In this document: positions 36,911-49,030 of the stretch, piece by piece
Numbering within the stretch: position 1 is the first letter of the stretch
Layout: every line of letters starts with the position of its first letter
Assembly: GCA_016165875.1 (NCBI GenBank)
Contig: JABBOT010000012.1
Coordinates: forward strand, 11,778,984 to 11,842,983
Direction: 5' to 3'
DNA: 64,000 bases
From: Acanthopleura granulata
Taxonomy: Eukaryota; Mollusca; Polyplacophora; Chitonida; Chitonidae
The notes under the pieces: generated by a model
The model's input: the letters and a program-made list of their open reading frames with translations, nothing else
What the model was told of the DNA's origin: nothing
Database searches by the model: none
Translations under genes and position numbers: made by a program

Positions 36911-39777
36911 GTGGAAACAGAAGTGTCCTATCATAGGTATAGGCCTATACTTGGAGAATTTTCCAACACGTGGCGCACACATTTCACTTGCAAAGCGAAC
37001 TGAATATGCATGCCACCAGAAGGCAAATGATACTCCCGTCCCAGTACACTTCATGTAACATGATCCAAACGGTGCTGCGACTGCCATACTCCACTTATTG
37101 ACACCAGAAACAGTGGATACGAGGATTTTGTTAAATAGCTGCTTTTGGAAACAATGTCAAAATGTCTGTTGATAACACAAACAAATTATCGATCCCGCTT
37201 AGCCGGTCCTTTATTCAAGTCACTTTAATATGTGTTCTAATAGCAGAACTGTACTCTGTACTAGAAGTACCTGTTGGTAGGCGAATGGCGAATGGTCTAA
37301 ACCCAAGCAGTCTTTGGCCTTTCGTTGAGAGAAGGCCTATCACCGATCAATTAGTCGGTGTTTGTTTTTGATGTGGCCATTTAATATTTCAGCATATTTA
37401 TGTCGCCGCGTGTTGTTCGCACAAAAATCAGTAGTTATTTATTTAGGCTCTTTTAGAGCAGCTTCACCGTAATTACTTCGTGAATACACCTACATTGTAT
37501 TTTCTTTTGATACTATTGCTCGAGGCAACGCAGTAAATTGTCTTTGTTCAAACATATCGCCCCTCTTCCCTCATGGGATTTGTGTGCAACGTCTGTACAT
37601 TCATATCACAAGAAATATGTAGGTTAAACTAGCATCGCATAGATACCATTCATGTAGACGCATAAATCACACTCAGATGTAAGTATCGCAGTCGCGCTTT
37701 GATTGCAACTGCTCATAAAAGGACTACACCCCAGGATGAGAACAATTAGTTAAAAGTAGGACAGAGATCGTCCGAGATCCTGAACCCTCTATTCACATTT
37801 ACCAACAATGGTCTCCTATTCATTGTGCAATTTAGAAACTTACAGCAATGGCGTTTAGTTGATGGGGTGTCATGTCGCATAAGTTTTTTAATCTATCACT
37901 TGTAACGTAGATATCATTTTAAATGTGATCTGGCAAAGGCCAGATAGTTTACGGTCATAACCTCAGCGGGTATATCTCAGCCGGCTTCACGTTTCCTGCT
38001 GCGGTATGCCCAATGTTATGAGCGTAGATATATGTATGCCCTGTGGAATATTGCTATATGGAATATGTATAACCATTTGCAGGAATTCTCACATCATCTT
38101 CAATGGAACGAGAGTCTCACCAACCCAGTTATTTTAGTCCACTGGTGAGCATTCTCGCTATACTACACACCATCTCTTCATCCCTTTTGCACGGTTGAGT
38201 CTGGCATCTTTGAAATCTGATTGCAGTTTATTCAAATGCATGTTGAACTTTTAGACCCTTGAACTGCTGTCACCAGTAGGTGGATCCGTCTTAAGTTTGC
38301 ACCACAGTCTTGAACTCTGGCTTCGAAACAGCCATTCGTGTAACAGCCGTCAAGCAAAATGGACGTTACGGGTCAATAATCACAAGGCCAGTTTCTTAAA
38401 GGGCAAATAACACAAAGCACCAAAGAACTAAGAAAATTAAGAGGGATTTCATACAAAAAGAAGCATTCAACAGACGCAATGAATGTTCTAGGCTGATAAA
38501 TAAAATCATTTCTAGGACATATGACAGACGACACGTGCTGAGAGACTTCAACCGATGAGCCAGATAAGGTTAACCTGTCACTTGAATAATCAGTCAAGGG
38601 TCCTACTACATTGAACCGAAAGAGAAACGATGATATTATGAAGGTCTTATAGGTGAAAGGGACGAAGACAAATCAGAGTCAATAAGCATAAACCGTTTGC
38701 ATATTTCATGGAAATGTCTGTTGGGATAGGTTAAGTGGAACAGGTTCCCAGTTTGCTACACTTCGCTACACGGACCGTATGATTAATTGATTGTGAGTCT
38801 GAGTACATCATGTTTAAATAGGTATTTAACAATACATTTTCTCGTCACTTATTCTCCAATATCATAAAATAAGGCTTCACCGTGGAATAGGCTTATTTTC
38901 CGGATAGCAATACAATGAATTGGTACACCTTGATATATACATGGGCCATATGTACATACTGATTCTCCTACTCAAGGATGAGAAGAATAATTATTCTCAA
39001 GATAACATAAACCACAGTATGGCAATGCCTCGCTTTGTGCACTTAGAACATAGTATTCTATTTTAACTGACTACCCATTAAAAGGTGATGGAGAGTGGAA
39101 ATCGGTTTTCCTCTTTGTTGTGGTGACAAATAAGCGATAAATGGCCACGCCTCCAAGTCATCGTCAGCCGATTTGAGAGCGCAAATGGACAAATTCCAGT
39201 ATAAAAACACACGCCAGACATGGGGCTATCTAGGGTGTGCGTGTTAGTTGTTTCCGCACTAGGAATGACAGGGCTGAGTGCATTTAATGGCGGATGTCAA
39301 TGTACAACTGGAAAGAACGCCTATATCCTATATATGTCTATATAAATATGTACACTTTGTTACATTATGACAAATTGCCAGCTTTTTCGTGCAGGACCTA
39401 TATTTCCAGAAACTAAATTGAGATGTGCATAATAGCAATGTTTGGTACCTTCTAAATGGCACCAAGAGAACTGCGTTAGAGTTTTATTGTTGATATTTCC
39501 CTTTGACTCATTTTATACTCAAACATCATCCGCTCTCCATCAACAAGTGCAACGAAGCACACCAGTGACGTGCAACAATGCTCATCCAGGCGAGCTGTTC
39601 TCTCTTCAATCAGGTGATTGTTGTTGTTAAGTGTTAAAATGACTTCTGTGTTCTCAAGCAAAGAGCACGATAACTGACTCGCAGCAACCAGTTGTGCGAA
39701 TCGAATTGGTCTCTGATAAAATCTAAGCTGGTCTTGTGCTGGTGATTTGAGGATTAGCATAACTGTGTAGAGTAAAT

Positions 39778-39905
39778 TCAGAGCAAAGACGACAGCGTGA
39801 TATATAATAGACAAATGGTTACACCTCACCAGGGAAGTACGGCCAGTTGTCAGCTTACCTCACTTAGGACTTTATTGCAAATGTACATGTAAATGCTCAA
39901 ATATT
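39778..39905 (-). repeat. R1 repeat, copy 4 (inverted)
   Basis: AAAGACGACAGCGTGATATA, AATGGTTACACCTCACCAGG, and TGTCAGCTTACCTCACTTAG followed by GACTTTATTGC parallel the inverted copies at 17190 and 58655. Confidence 0.55.
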
Positions 39906-40261
39906 AGCAACTGACTCACCCTCTGGACTGAGCAGAATTAAACGGAAGAAACAGTAGTGTCAGCTGCTGTTTAGTAGACATTACTGGTGTAGAAATATTC
40001 TAAATGCTGTGTAGTCTGAACCAATACCTTGATCATCGGGATGCAAAACAAGTGACCGATGGATAAATGCCACCGAATTCGCCACGGATTTATAGTTTGT
40101 ACTTGTTTAGGTGGGCAAAAAAGACATGATCATGTACAAATGTATTCTGCAATGAACTTCTTACTGCTTCTTTTCCTATAATATGTACCCCTGTTTCTGG
40201 TGGTTGCCATTAGCGTGAAAGTGTTGAAGAATACAGAAGTTTAGCAGTGGAGGTAAATGAT

Positions 40262-40590
40262 TTATATATTTACTTCTTTACTTATTTGGTTGATGCTTTA
40301 CACCGTACTCAAGGATATTCCACTTATAAGACTGCGGCCAGCATTATGGTGGGAGGAATTCGGGCAGAGCAAGGGGAAACCCACGACCATCCGTACGTTT
40401 ATTCTGGCAGACCTTCTCACATATGACTGGACAGGAAGCCAGCATGGGCGGTCCTTTAAATTCTGATATTTCAGATAGCCGTAGAGATTATCCACACTTT
40501 CGATCAAAACACATCCCCGACAGTGACGGGCTAGGGTCGGGGCTGAACCTCGAACCCCTTCAGTCAAAGATCCGGTCACTGAACAACCAT
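40262..40590 (-). repeat. tRNA-derived SINE, minus orientation
   Basis: The tail complement (TTTACACCGTACTCAAGGAT, ATTCCACTTATAAGACTG) comes first, followed by the conserved body complement (GCCAGCATTATGGTGGGAGG, AACCCACGACCATCCGTACG). At 40550, GGTTCGAGGTTC on the minus strand is a pol III B-box-like head. Confidence 0.75.
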
Positions 40591-41177
40591 ATCTATTCAA
40601 TTTTAGCCTGTTTATCTATTTTTAAAACTAAAAGCGTTCGCACCTAAGAACCTGTGAGTCTATTGTGTCCAAAGGATCATTAAATATTTCACAAAAGTTG
40701 TTTAAACAAAAGGTTATTCCTGGACAAGTAAAGTGACATGGGGTAATTAAAAGAAACATACGTAAACACCTATTGGTCTTCGGAAACCATTTCCAGTTTA
40801 TAAAAAGCCTGTGGTGTTTATTTCTACGACAGCTGAAGCAGCTTACAGCCAAGCTGTCTTTCTCGGTCAATAATCGCGATACCGGTTTCCAAAGCAACGT
40901 TTAAAACAACTTTCAAAAGAACTAAAACGAATAAAAAGTAACAAGAAAGCTGGGACAGGTCCATGCAAGGAGAGACAGTCAGCAGTGTTTAATCATTATG
41001 AAAAGACGGGCAGAATTCTCTAGACGGATGAATAAAATCAGGATCCAGATCGTGTATCTGATCTGTATCTGTATTTGATTATACGTTGTCGTTAATCAAG
41101 TGTGTTTCTCAGTTTTTGATTGCAACTGTTCTGATATCTAACGAATGGCTTGAATTCACACCTCTTATGTCTATCCT

Positions 41178-41412
41178 ATAGTGGCCGAGGGGGTCAGCGG
41201 GCTAGTCCAGCGTAATGACCAAAGAGTCTCTCCCCAATGCGCTGGCTGTGAGTACAAGGTCAGCTCATGCTGGCTACCTCTCTGGCCGTAAGTGGGAAGG
41301 TGTGCCAGCAACTTGTTGATGGTCGTGTGTTTCCCCGGGACACTGCCCCGTTTCCTCCCATCACAATGCTGACAGTCGTGAATATTTAGGAGTACGGCGT
41401 AAAACATTAATT
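41178..41412 (+). repeat. tRNA-derived SINE, near full length
   Basis: The head is AGTGGCCGAGGGGGTCAGCG followed by GGCTAGTCCAGCGTAATGAC (tRNA-like A-box region). The body has AGGTCAGCTCATGCTGGCTA, GGCCGTAAGTGGGAAGGTGT and TTTCCTCCCATCACAATGCT. The tail is AATATTTAGGAGTACGGCGT followed by AAAAC. It is one of the most complete copies in the window. Confidence 0.85.
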
Positions 41413-41514
41413 TGATAACTTTCGGACGGGGAGATCTGGGTTTAAACATGGGTAAGGTCATACCAAAGACTTTAAAAAAATGGTACATCCTGCTTCCTCG
41501 CTAGGCGCTCAACA

Positions 41515-41712
41515 ATAAGAGGATAGAGGTTGGACTGATCGGCCCGGTGTCAGTATAATGTGACTGGGTGAGGGGGCTTGTTGGGTGTCTTCGGCAAGTC
41601 GTCTTGGTGAGGCAGCACCAGATAAAAGATACGGTGGAAATCCGTCCTGCACCAAGGAGACACCGCCTTCGTATAAGTGAAATATTCTTGAGTAGGGCGT
41701 TAAACAATAAGC
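41515..41712 (+). repeat. SINE with a different body but the same tail
   Basis: The body is of the GGTGTCAGTATAATGTGACT / GTGTCTTCGGCAAGTCGT / CAAGGAGACACCGCC type, distinct from the neighbouring SINE at 41178. It ends in the same GTGAAATATTCTTGAGTAGG tail followed by a CATT microsatellite (41713-41729). Confidence 0.8.
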
Positions 41713-41898
41713 ATTCATTCATTCATTCAATTTGATAAATAACCCATGTGTCCTAGCGATGACCGCTTGGTCACGGCCCGCTAAATAAACCATAAACTAA
41801 CTCGGGTTGATGACAAACTGTTAATAGTTCTTAAAGAACGAATATAGATTTGTTTAATCTATAAGAAGGTAAATATTAAAATTTGTTTTTGTGTCTCA

Positions 41899-42375
41899 GT
41901 GTATTCAATTAATCAGAAAGAAATATTTCATAACTCTGGCTTGTATCGACAAAAGTATAGCCAAAGTTATTTCAGAAGAGGGGTCCATACAGGCCTAAAC
42001 GGGCAAAGGCATTTTTATGACGTGCTTGGTAACTCTATAAATCATGTGGAATCCTTAATGTGGAATCCTTACGAGGCCATGAGATACGCCATTTTTGAGA
42101 AACCGGCAAAAAGGATGTCACGTCATCCGAACCCTACGCTCTTCAGTATTATAAGCGAGACACTTCGAAGTGCGATCCCTTTATTATTACAATCGATGGC
42201 GACCCATTGTGGCATCCTGGTTGAGACCTTAAGGAATAACCACAAACGTGTTCTACTATACCACTTTCTCGTTGATAATGGCTTTAAAATGTGTCAGGAT
42301 TGTCTCGTAATCAAAAGGAAAACAGCTGATTTAACAACACTTCGACTCGGAAAATTCTTAACTGGGAACGGGTGA
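41899..42375 (+). CDS. Open frame of 158 codons, doubtful
   Basis: Longer than most chance frames here but without a recognisable domain, signal peptide or promoter. The composition is rich in Leu, Arg, His and Asn. It sits alone between SINEs and paralog B. It could be a relic of a mobile-element protein or a chance frame. I recognise no function. Confidence 0.2.
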   Translation: MYSINQKEIFHNSGLYRQKYSQSYFRRGVHTGLNGQRHFYDVLGNSINHVESLMWNPYEAMRYAIFEKPAKRMSRHPNPTLFSIISETLRSAIPLLLQSMATHCGILVETLRNNHKRVLLYHFLVDNGFKMCQDCLVIKRKTADLTTLRLGKFLTGNG

Positions 42376-42956
42376 CGTCACAGCGGGAACCGATGCCTTC
42401 TCGGGTGGTCGATATTTCTCGCTTTTTATTGGTTAAAATTGAGAGCATGATGGCAGTGTCGATTTTCCCTACGTGGGCATTTTTACTTAATTTGAATTGC
42501 GATATCTCGGTAATGCTCATTACAAAAATAAGAAAGGACATTTTTTGATCTTTGAATGGGATTCTTTATCGATACATATATACATTTGGTCTAGTGTTGT
42601 GCTTTCCTTTAATGCAGGACTGCTACATGTGTGAGCAACCCACTTAACATACCATTAAACTATTGCATTTAATTTCCGAGAACGGACTTCACTTCCTGAA
42701 GAACAATCCGAAACAAGCAAAACTATGAATTGATGCAAAATCGACCGCGACAACAGCGGTGTATTGTTTGACCTTGGATCACAATGCTCGGAGCTGTTTT
42801 TTCCTAATGCTAATAGCAGTGCACATTTTTCGTCACGTTCCAAAGTAGCCTTATACAATCGTTAATGGTTAGTTTTAGATTATATCCCTCTGGCCTTTTA
42901 GTGGAAGGTAAACATTGGTGGATAAATGAAATCATGTGCCTGATTCTGTAGTTCAT

Positions 42957-43008
42957 TGTTTGTCCGTGTGTGTGCGTGTGTGTGTATGTGTGTGTATGTC
43001 TGTATGTT
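42957..43008. repeat. GT microsatellite
   Basis: GTGTGTGTATGTGTGTGTAT and flanking GT/GTAT units. The frame at 42810-43013 on minus is its His/Thr translation. Confidence 0.9.
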
Positions 43009-43424
43009 AACAATGGGCGTTATTAAGTATGGATGTGATATAATCAATAGCGAGTTGACGAGGGGCTTCAAAGCTGACTTTTAGGCTACTGGACTGTGTA
43101 AATGTAGGTATTAAAGCAAGGACGCACTATTGGAATGTCCTGTGTGAGCTCATCGAGATGACAGGCTAGTATATAGGTCCGCGATCAACAAAGAAGGTAC
43201 TTAATTCAAGAAGTCATTTGGGGATCCTTTTGGCAGTAACATGTATGTAGTTTTTAATTTTCACTTAGTAAACATTGAACTTATGGTAACTGGAGCAGCC
43301 TGAATGAAAGATTGTGAATTAACGCCATCTGGAACAGTCTGAATCATAAGGTATCGGTACTGTTAATTTCGACTCGTATACACATCTCAGCAAGTGTGTT
43401 CCCATGTTACTCTTTGTAACATCA

Positions 43425-43650
43425 CAGCTGATGACATCCCAGCATTGTGCGTAACTCTTGACCAGTGACGTCTAATTAATATTTGTGGACATCACTGCAT
43501 CATTTAGTTGATTCTGCTTGAGTTCTCTTGCTTGGGGCGTTGATAGTTGCTAATATATAAACAATCTGGCACCATCAGTTAGAATGAAACCCTAAATGAG
43601 GTCACGTGATAATAGGCCGGATTTCACCAGTTGCATTTGACAATTTGTCC
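43425..43650 (+). repeat. R1 repeat, copy 5, abutting paralog B
   Basis: TGCGTAACTCTTGACCAGTG followed by ACGTCTAAT, then TTAGAATGAAACCCTAAATG and CCGGATTTCACCAGTTGCAT. It ends within about 60 bases of the start codon of paralog B, so the proximal promoter or 5' leader of B is repeat-derived or directly adjacent to the repeat. Confidence 0.6.
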
Positions 43651-43706
43651 TGCGACTTTGGTTATAGCTATGGGAGACTGACGGATTAATAAAAGCCCCA
43701 CAACGA

Positions 43707-46700
43707 ATGATGTTATGCCGACTATTAACAATACTGGTTGCTGTGACTCTAAGGGTGCTGTTATCAACAGCTTTAGGAGTGTGTGGAAAATCCGAGTACA
43801 AGCGACTGATAGATTCGGGCCAGTGGAATTCTGTAGTTTGGAGGTACCTCAAACAGATCCCGGAAATTTCAACTTTGCGCTGTGGAGGACAATGTTTAAG
43901 GATGGGGAGTGATTGTCGGGCTTTCGCCATCAACCGTCAGAATTATCACTATTGTGTTCTTCTCGGTGGATTTACCCAGCTGAATCACACGGTGTGGATG
44001 AATACGGAAGGGAGGTGGACTGTTTACCATGTGCAGAACGGTAAGTGTTATGGGTAGCCCGTACACTACCTATTACCCACCCTATATGCTGTTGATTTGA
44101 TTGATTTATTTATTTTGATTTGTGTTTTACGCTGTACTCAGGACTATTTCACTTATACGACGACGGCCAGCATTATGGTGGGAGGAAACTGGATAACCCA
44201 CGACCATCCGCAGGTAGCTGACAGACCTTCCCTGGCAGACCTTCCCAGGTACGGTTGGAGAGTAAGCCAGAATGAGCTGCACTTGAATTCACAGCGACCG
44301 CATTGGTGGAAGGCTTCTGGGTCATTGCGCTGCGCTATCGCGCTAACCGGCTTAGCCACGGAGGCCCCCATAATGCTGTTGAGGTCAACTACATATATCG
44401 AGTAGTGAAAAGCGATGTATAGGTTGAATTTTAATCTTCAAGAATCTGTTGGATAATTATTTAATACGGTATCATTACCCTCAAGTTACCCATGGAGTGT
44501 CAGTATCCAGTGGACGTTCACGGTGGACTTTGGAGACATCTGATGTCACTATACTATACTTTTTTGGAGAGTATATACTTTGATTGCACATCCAACAGAC
44601 ACAGATTTGTTTAACATGATTGGCACACATATATTTCATATAAGAGTAAATCACAGCAGAAAAGAAGAATCACCGACTGTGGAATTTGAGTTCAGTGTGT
44701 GTTTATTGTCTGATAACAGAGACGTTGGAAATGCCCGTTTTCCGGGTATCCTCTCATACAGGTGTACCCGCGTACACCTCCTGGATGACGGGAACACCTT
44801 CCGGCCTCAGTGAGACGAGAACCTCACGGGATCTCGACCTCAGCTCGCCCCTCATTGTTTTCTACAAACACCCGCTCGTTGATGACTGGGAGAGCTGGAA
44901 CATCGCAGAGGTGAGAGGTCGCCTGGTTTCACATATTTATTTGGTCTCTATATATCTATGCATATAGAAGACGTTTACTATATTTTAGTTTGTTTCAATA
45001 TATGTGCTTCAAATTCTCCTTCGTTCGTTATATGCCGGAGTTTTTGCCACGTGTTGTTTGCTGACCGATTGATATATTTCAGTGTCTCAGCTGAAACATA
45101 ATCCCTGTATGGGTCCTTTAGAAAGGAGATTGTTGAAACCGTATAGCTTGTTGTTTAGCATGTACGTTTCATTACGTATGATGTCTGGATGCATGTATTA
45201 CCTGCGTCAAGAAAGTCATGTTCGTTTTATCTGCACCTTTATGAAAAAAGTGATGCATAATATAAATCAACTTTTGTGGACAAGAGGATGGTCTTGAGCT
45301 AAGGGGCAATACATTACATTCTTATCATGAATTTTTAACCTGCTGTTATTCACCATTGCTAGATAGTACACAATTGCATAAATTATTGAGTGTTGCCCAT
45401 ATTGTCGAAACCCTGATGCGATTTTGTGCACTAAGCTGAGGAGAATCTTTCGCGAGCGCCTTCTGGTTAATTTCTTGGCACTTTTACGACTTACTTCAGA
45501 ATACCGCGCCAATACGACGGCAATCCTGTTTACATATTTATTTATTTTGGTGTTTATTATTAATTCATCTGACGAGGTATGTCAGACTCGCTCTACAATA
45601 ACCTTATAACTGTACTATTTACAGGTCATCTTTTCACTGTACACAAACCGACAGGAGGTTGTTCGTCTGCGGTTCAGTGGTTCGGTAACAAGCAAAACCT
45701 CGTGGTTCTCCCTCGACAACCTCATCTCATCGCCCTGGACTGATCTGGATATCAACGCACAGATCAACTACTTCACCATTTCTCTGGAAGGTTATCCAGG
45801 CCAGTAAGTCTAAAGAACATGTTAAAAAATTGTGTTTACTATCACATCTAATACATACTCCATACACATTTTCAAAAGTTTTACACTACTGCCGCGTGGC
45901 CGAGGGTGTTACCTCGCTAGTGCAGCGTAATGGCCAATGTGGTTGCTGTGAGTTCAGGTCCAGCTCCAGCTCATGCTGGCTTATTCTCGGGCCGTACATG
46001 GGAAGGTCTGCAAGCAGCCTGCAGGGTTTTCAACCGGGTTCTGCCCGGTTTCCTTCCACCATAATGCTGACCACCGTCGTATTAGTGAAATATTCTTGAG
46101 TGCGGCGTACAACACCAATCAAATAAATCAATAAAACAGTTTGGCGGCCATGGTTTCTTAGATGGACGCCATCCTGCGACCATCTCTTTGAAAGGCAGTT
46201 AAAAGGCAAGCACACTAACTACTCGGACCAGACCCGCTTACTCACTGAAAATGAGAGGGATAGATCATCTCGAGTTATCTATTGTTTAGGCAATCCACTC
46301 ATTGTCTTAATTTCTGCAAGTCCTGAATGAGATTCCATCTCGAGCCTTTTCAGCAGTGGCACGAAGTAGATTTGTCTGGTACCTTGAAGACATACAGTGC
46401 TTTTCTGTACGTTTTGCCTGGTTTTCCCCATCACTTAAATATCCCACCGCCGCGTAAGTCAAATATAATTCTGTATTACACGTGAAACATCAGTCAAATA
46501 AATAATTATTTTACAGGTTTATTAAAACGTAAACAGGACTATATTACTTGGTTATATGTTACATATACATTTTTCTGTTCAGGGAATTAAGTTATCGTTA
46601 ACACGAAAGACAACATAACATTATCGTTTTTCACAGACAGATCGTGAAAGTTCTTTGAATTATGTACAGATTTCTATAAGCTGCTAAGGAAAAGGTTCTT

Positions 46701-48624
46701 ACGTCCTGGAGTATATAACTGCCTATACACCATATCACAGTGCTTTACCAGTTCATAAACCTAGACCAAGAATTATGATAATGAGATGTAGTCTGGTATC
46801 ATACAGTTGTACAATGCAGTGAACGGTCGTTGTAATATATCGGGGTATCAGAAGGCCCTGAAAAAAAGAAACAATCATTTCACATTCGTTGAAACAAAGT
46901 TAAAATGTTGAGTACTAGGAACTAACATCGAATTGAGAAAAAAGAATAAAATAGATAAACAAACTGGGGAACAAAGCTATTCAATGACAAATGGTCTTGA
47001 GAAATCTATCATTCAATTTCACAATTCCAGACTTGTCTTTCGTTTCCAGTCACCGACAGTTTTACATCAACTCCCACTTCGGCGGATGCCACGTGGACCA
47101 AGGCTGGTTGTTGGTGCTGGACGGGTCAGATGTCTGTAGCTGGACCTATAAGTTGGCTTACCCGACCTTTCACTATGCTCTTGGTAGTCAGAAGGGGGTT
47201 TGGAATAATGGTAAATTATATGTCAGTCAGCAGTTTTTCCTGCGTACCTTCTGTATGGATTCCACCGCAAGGTTTTTGTTAAATGATGCATGCAAAGTAA
47301 CTGTTAAATGGTGATTCTGAAGATTCAGTCATTTTGCAAGCTCATACTATCCATGAGAGATAGGGTATTTTCCAAAGTAATACATGTTAGAGGCTAATCC
47401 GTATCGCCATAGCAACAAAGCAAGGTGTGTGGTTCTCTCCACTGTTTTGCACTGTTTATTAAACTGTCAGTCAGACTGCTTATAGAAAAATTTAAAAAAC
47501 TTACATTTAAAGCCATTCTTACGGCGTTGTGGGTGAAGGAATCTTAATTTTACGCATACATATTAGAACATGTACCACAAACGAAGTATAGGGTACAAAT
47601 ATTACGTTTCATTTTCCTTCCAATGAAAAACAGCACATTAAAACAAATTAAGAGTATACGGGCTGAGAAAATCGACATAGCGGCCATTTCCTGTGTTTGG
47701 AACAAACGCCCGCATATCACTTCTCACCTAAAGCGTTCTGAAATAGTTCCGGTAAACAACAGATTGTGCGCGGGGTACGTAAGTGTTGGTTTAATCGTTT
47801 GAGAAGATAAGTGCGACAATGACATATACAGTTACCGGGCTAGACTTACGACGAACAAATGACACCATAAATGCACATAACATGTGGAATCGGCGTTGAA
47901 CGTGTGTCTGCTTCAAAATGCCTATTGATCATATATGCAGTTACGTAATGCTTAATAATCCTGTATTATGCGTGCGGTAGCCTCCCTTGACAACACTTTC
48001 ACTCGATTTTGCGCATTTATGAACCTCCGGGAATGTTTAGGCATTAGTCCTTCTTGTTCTAAACTTTACTTGGATTCCGGCAATACATTCAACATTATAT
48101 TTGTCATGCTATATCGCTACCTTCTTATAGCCCGCCGGTTTCCATCACAACATAGGTATAATGTTGTTTTCATCGGAACACTTTGTCACAGACACAAGAT
48201 ATATGACGTTCCACTCAGTCAATCAGTGTCGAGATAGGGCCGACCCTCAGTTGGCGGTAAAATAGGGCTCTTTTTCTTAGCCCATTTGAGTTTTATTCAA
48301 CCTGTTCCTGGCAATGTCAGAATTGTAGCATTGTACGCTCTGCTGTCTCCGACGAATTAAAATAAGGGTATAGTAATATAATAAACGATTATGTAAAACA
48401 ATTGTATAAAAGCATAGCATTTAATCAACTTTCGCCACAAACGGAATATGCAATTCGTATACAAATTGGATAAAAACACATAACAAAATGAAGGAATGAT
48501 TAAGGCTCAAAGCCATACTGACAGTATTTTAGTGCAATATAAAAATTGATTTTTCTGATTTCTTTCAGGTAATCAGATTGGAAGTGCAGACGACCTGGTG
48601 ATATCCGTCCGCTTAAAGATGTGA
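43707..48624 (+). CDS. Paralog B: secreted PAN/apple-like protein with an unnamed C-terminal module, 306 residues, five exons
   Basis: Exons 43707-44040, 44720-44910, 45625-45803, 47050-47210 and 48569-48624. All junctions are GT-AG, with phases 1, 0, 2, 1 as in paralog A. Exons 2, 4 and 5 have exactly the same lengths as in A (191, 161 and 56 bases), and exon 3 is one codon longer. A signal peptide (MMLCRLLTILVAVTLRVLLS) is followed by the PAN/apple-like module with Cys 59, 63, 70 and 83. The C-terminal module repeats the landmarks of A: YKHPLVDDW, TSWF, NLISSPWTDL, FYINSHFGGC, QGWLLVLDGSDVCSW and DLVISVRLKM. The product is predicted to be extracellular. An AATAAA follows the stop after 15 bases. 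SINEs sit in introns 1 and 3. The gene is intact by eye, so both duplicates appear to be under constraint. Binding partner and role are unknown. Confidence 0.85.
44094..44372 (-). repeat. SINE in intron 1 of paralog B, minus orientation
   Basis: The tail complement TTTTACGCTGTACTCAGGAC leads into GCCAGCATTATGGTGGGAGG and GACCATCCGCAGGTAGCTGA. The head complement is GGTCATTGCGCTGCGCTATC followed by GCGCTAACCGGCTTAGCCAC. Near full length, and inserted antisense to the gene. Confidence 0.85.
45890..46135 (+). repeat. SINE in intron 3 of paralog B
   Basis: Head GCGTGGCCGAGGGTGTTACC followed by TCGCTAGTGCAGCGTAATGG. Body CAGCTCATGCTGGCTTATTC, GGCCGTACATGGGAAGGTCT. Tail AATATTCTTGAGTGCGGCGT followed by ACAACACCAATCAAATAAAT. 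It carries a TCCAGC duplication in the body. Confidence 0.85.
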
Positions 48625-48639
48625 AAGATACGCATGTGC

Positions 48640-48645
48640 AATAAA
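48640..48645 (+). terminator. Poly(A) signal of paralog B
   Basis: AATAAA lies 15 bases after the TGA of exon 5. The 3' UTR would be very short. Confidence 0.55.
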
Positions 48646-48761
48646 CCTGCACATCCGGAAATTTTAAAGAACGATCATCTACTAAAATGTCCTTGTTGAT
48701 TTTGGAAATTTTTTCCCGTTCTGTTTGTCTCCGTTGTTACTGTAGTTTTCTACATCATGAT

Positions 48762-49030
48762 TGATTGCCTGACTGACTGGTATTTAACGCCGTACTGAAA
48801 CATTTTCCACTTATACAACGTCATCCAGGTTTACTGGTGGCAAACACCGCAGTTCAAGAAGAAAACCACCGGCCTTCGGCAGGTACCTGCTGGCCAACCC
48901 CTTGTCTTAAAAGCGCAAAGAATATAGCCAGAGCTGAATTTGAACACGTGACCATAAGGGTCAAGAGCCTGAGGACGGTAGTGATCCTGGGCCTTAACCA
49001 GTTAACTGTCTGATCCAGCTGAACACTTTG
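48762..49030 (-). repeat. SINE of a third body type, minus orientation
   Basis: The tail complement GGTATTTAACGCCGTACTGA followed by TTTTCCACTTATACAAC is shared with the other SINEs. The body (ACCGGCCTTCGGCAGGTACC and GAATTTGAACACGTGACCAT) differs, and the head complement GGCCTTAACCAGTTAACTGT is tRNA-like. Confidence 0.65.

Larger units (their letters stand above)
34868..43424. other. Spacer between paralogs A and B
   Basis: About 8.5 kb. No canonical AATAAA was seen close behind the stop codon of paralog A. It contains SINEs at 36838, 40262, 41178 and 41515, an inverted R1 copy (39778-39905) and one moderate open frame at 41899-42375. Most of 35-40 kb shows nothing recognisable. Confidence 0.5.

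Noticed and set aside
42810..43013. His/Thr-rich frame on minus
   Set aside because: Translation of the GT microsatellite.
44153..44371. Frames on both strands in intron 1 of paralog B
   Set aside because: They are SINE sequence. The same frames reappear at 41171, 51320 and 62611.
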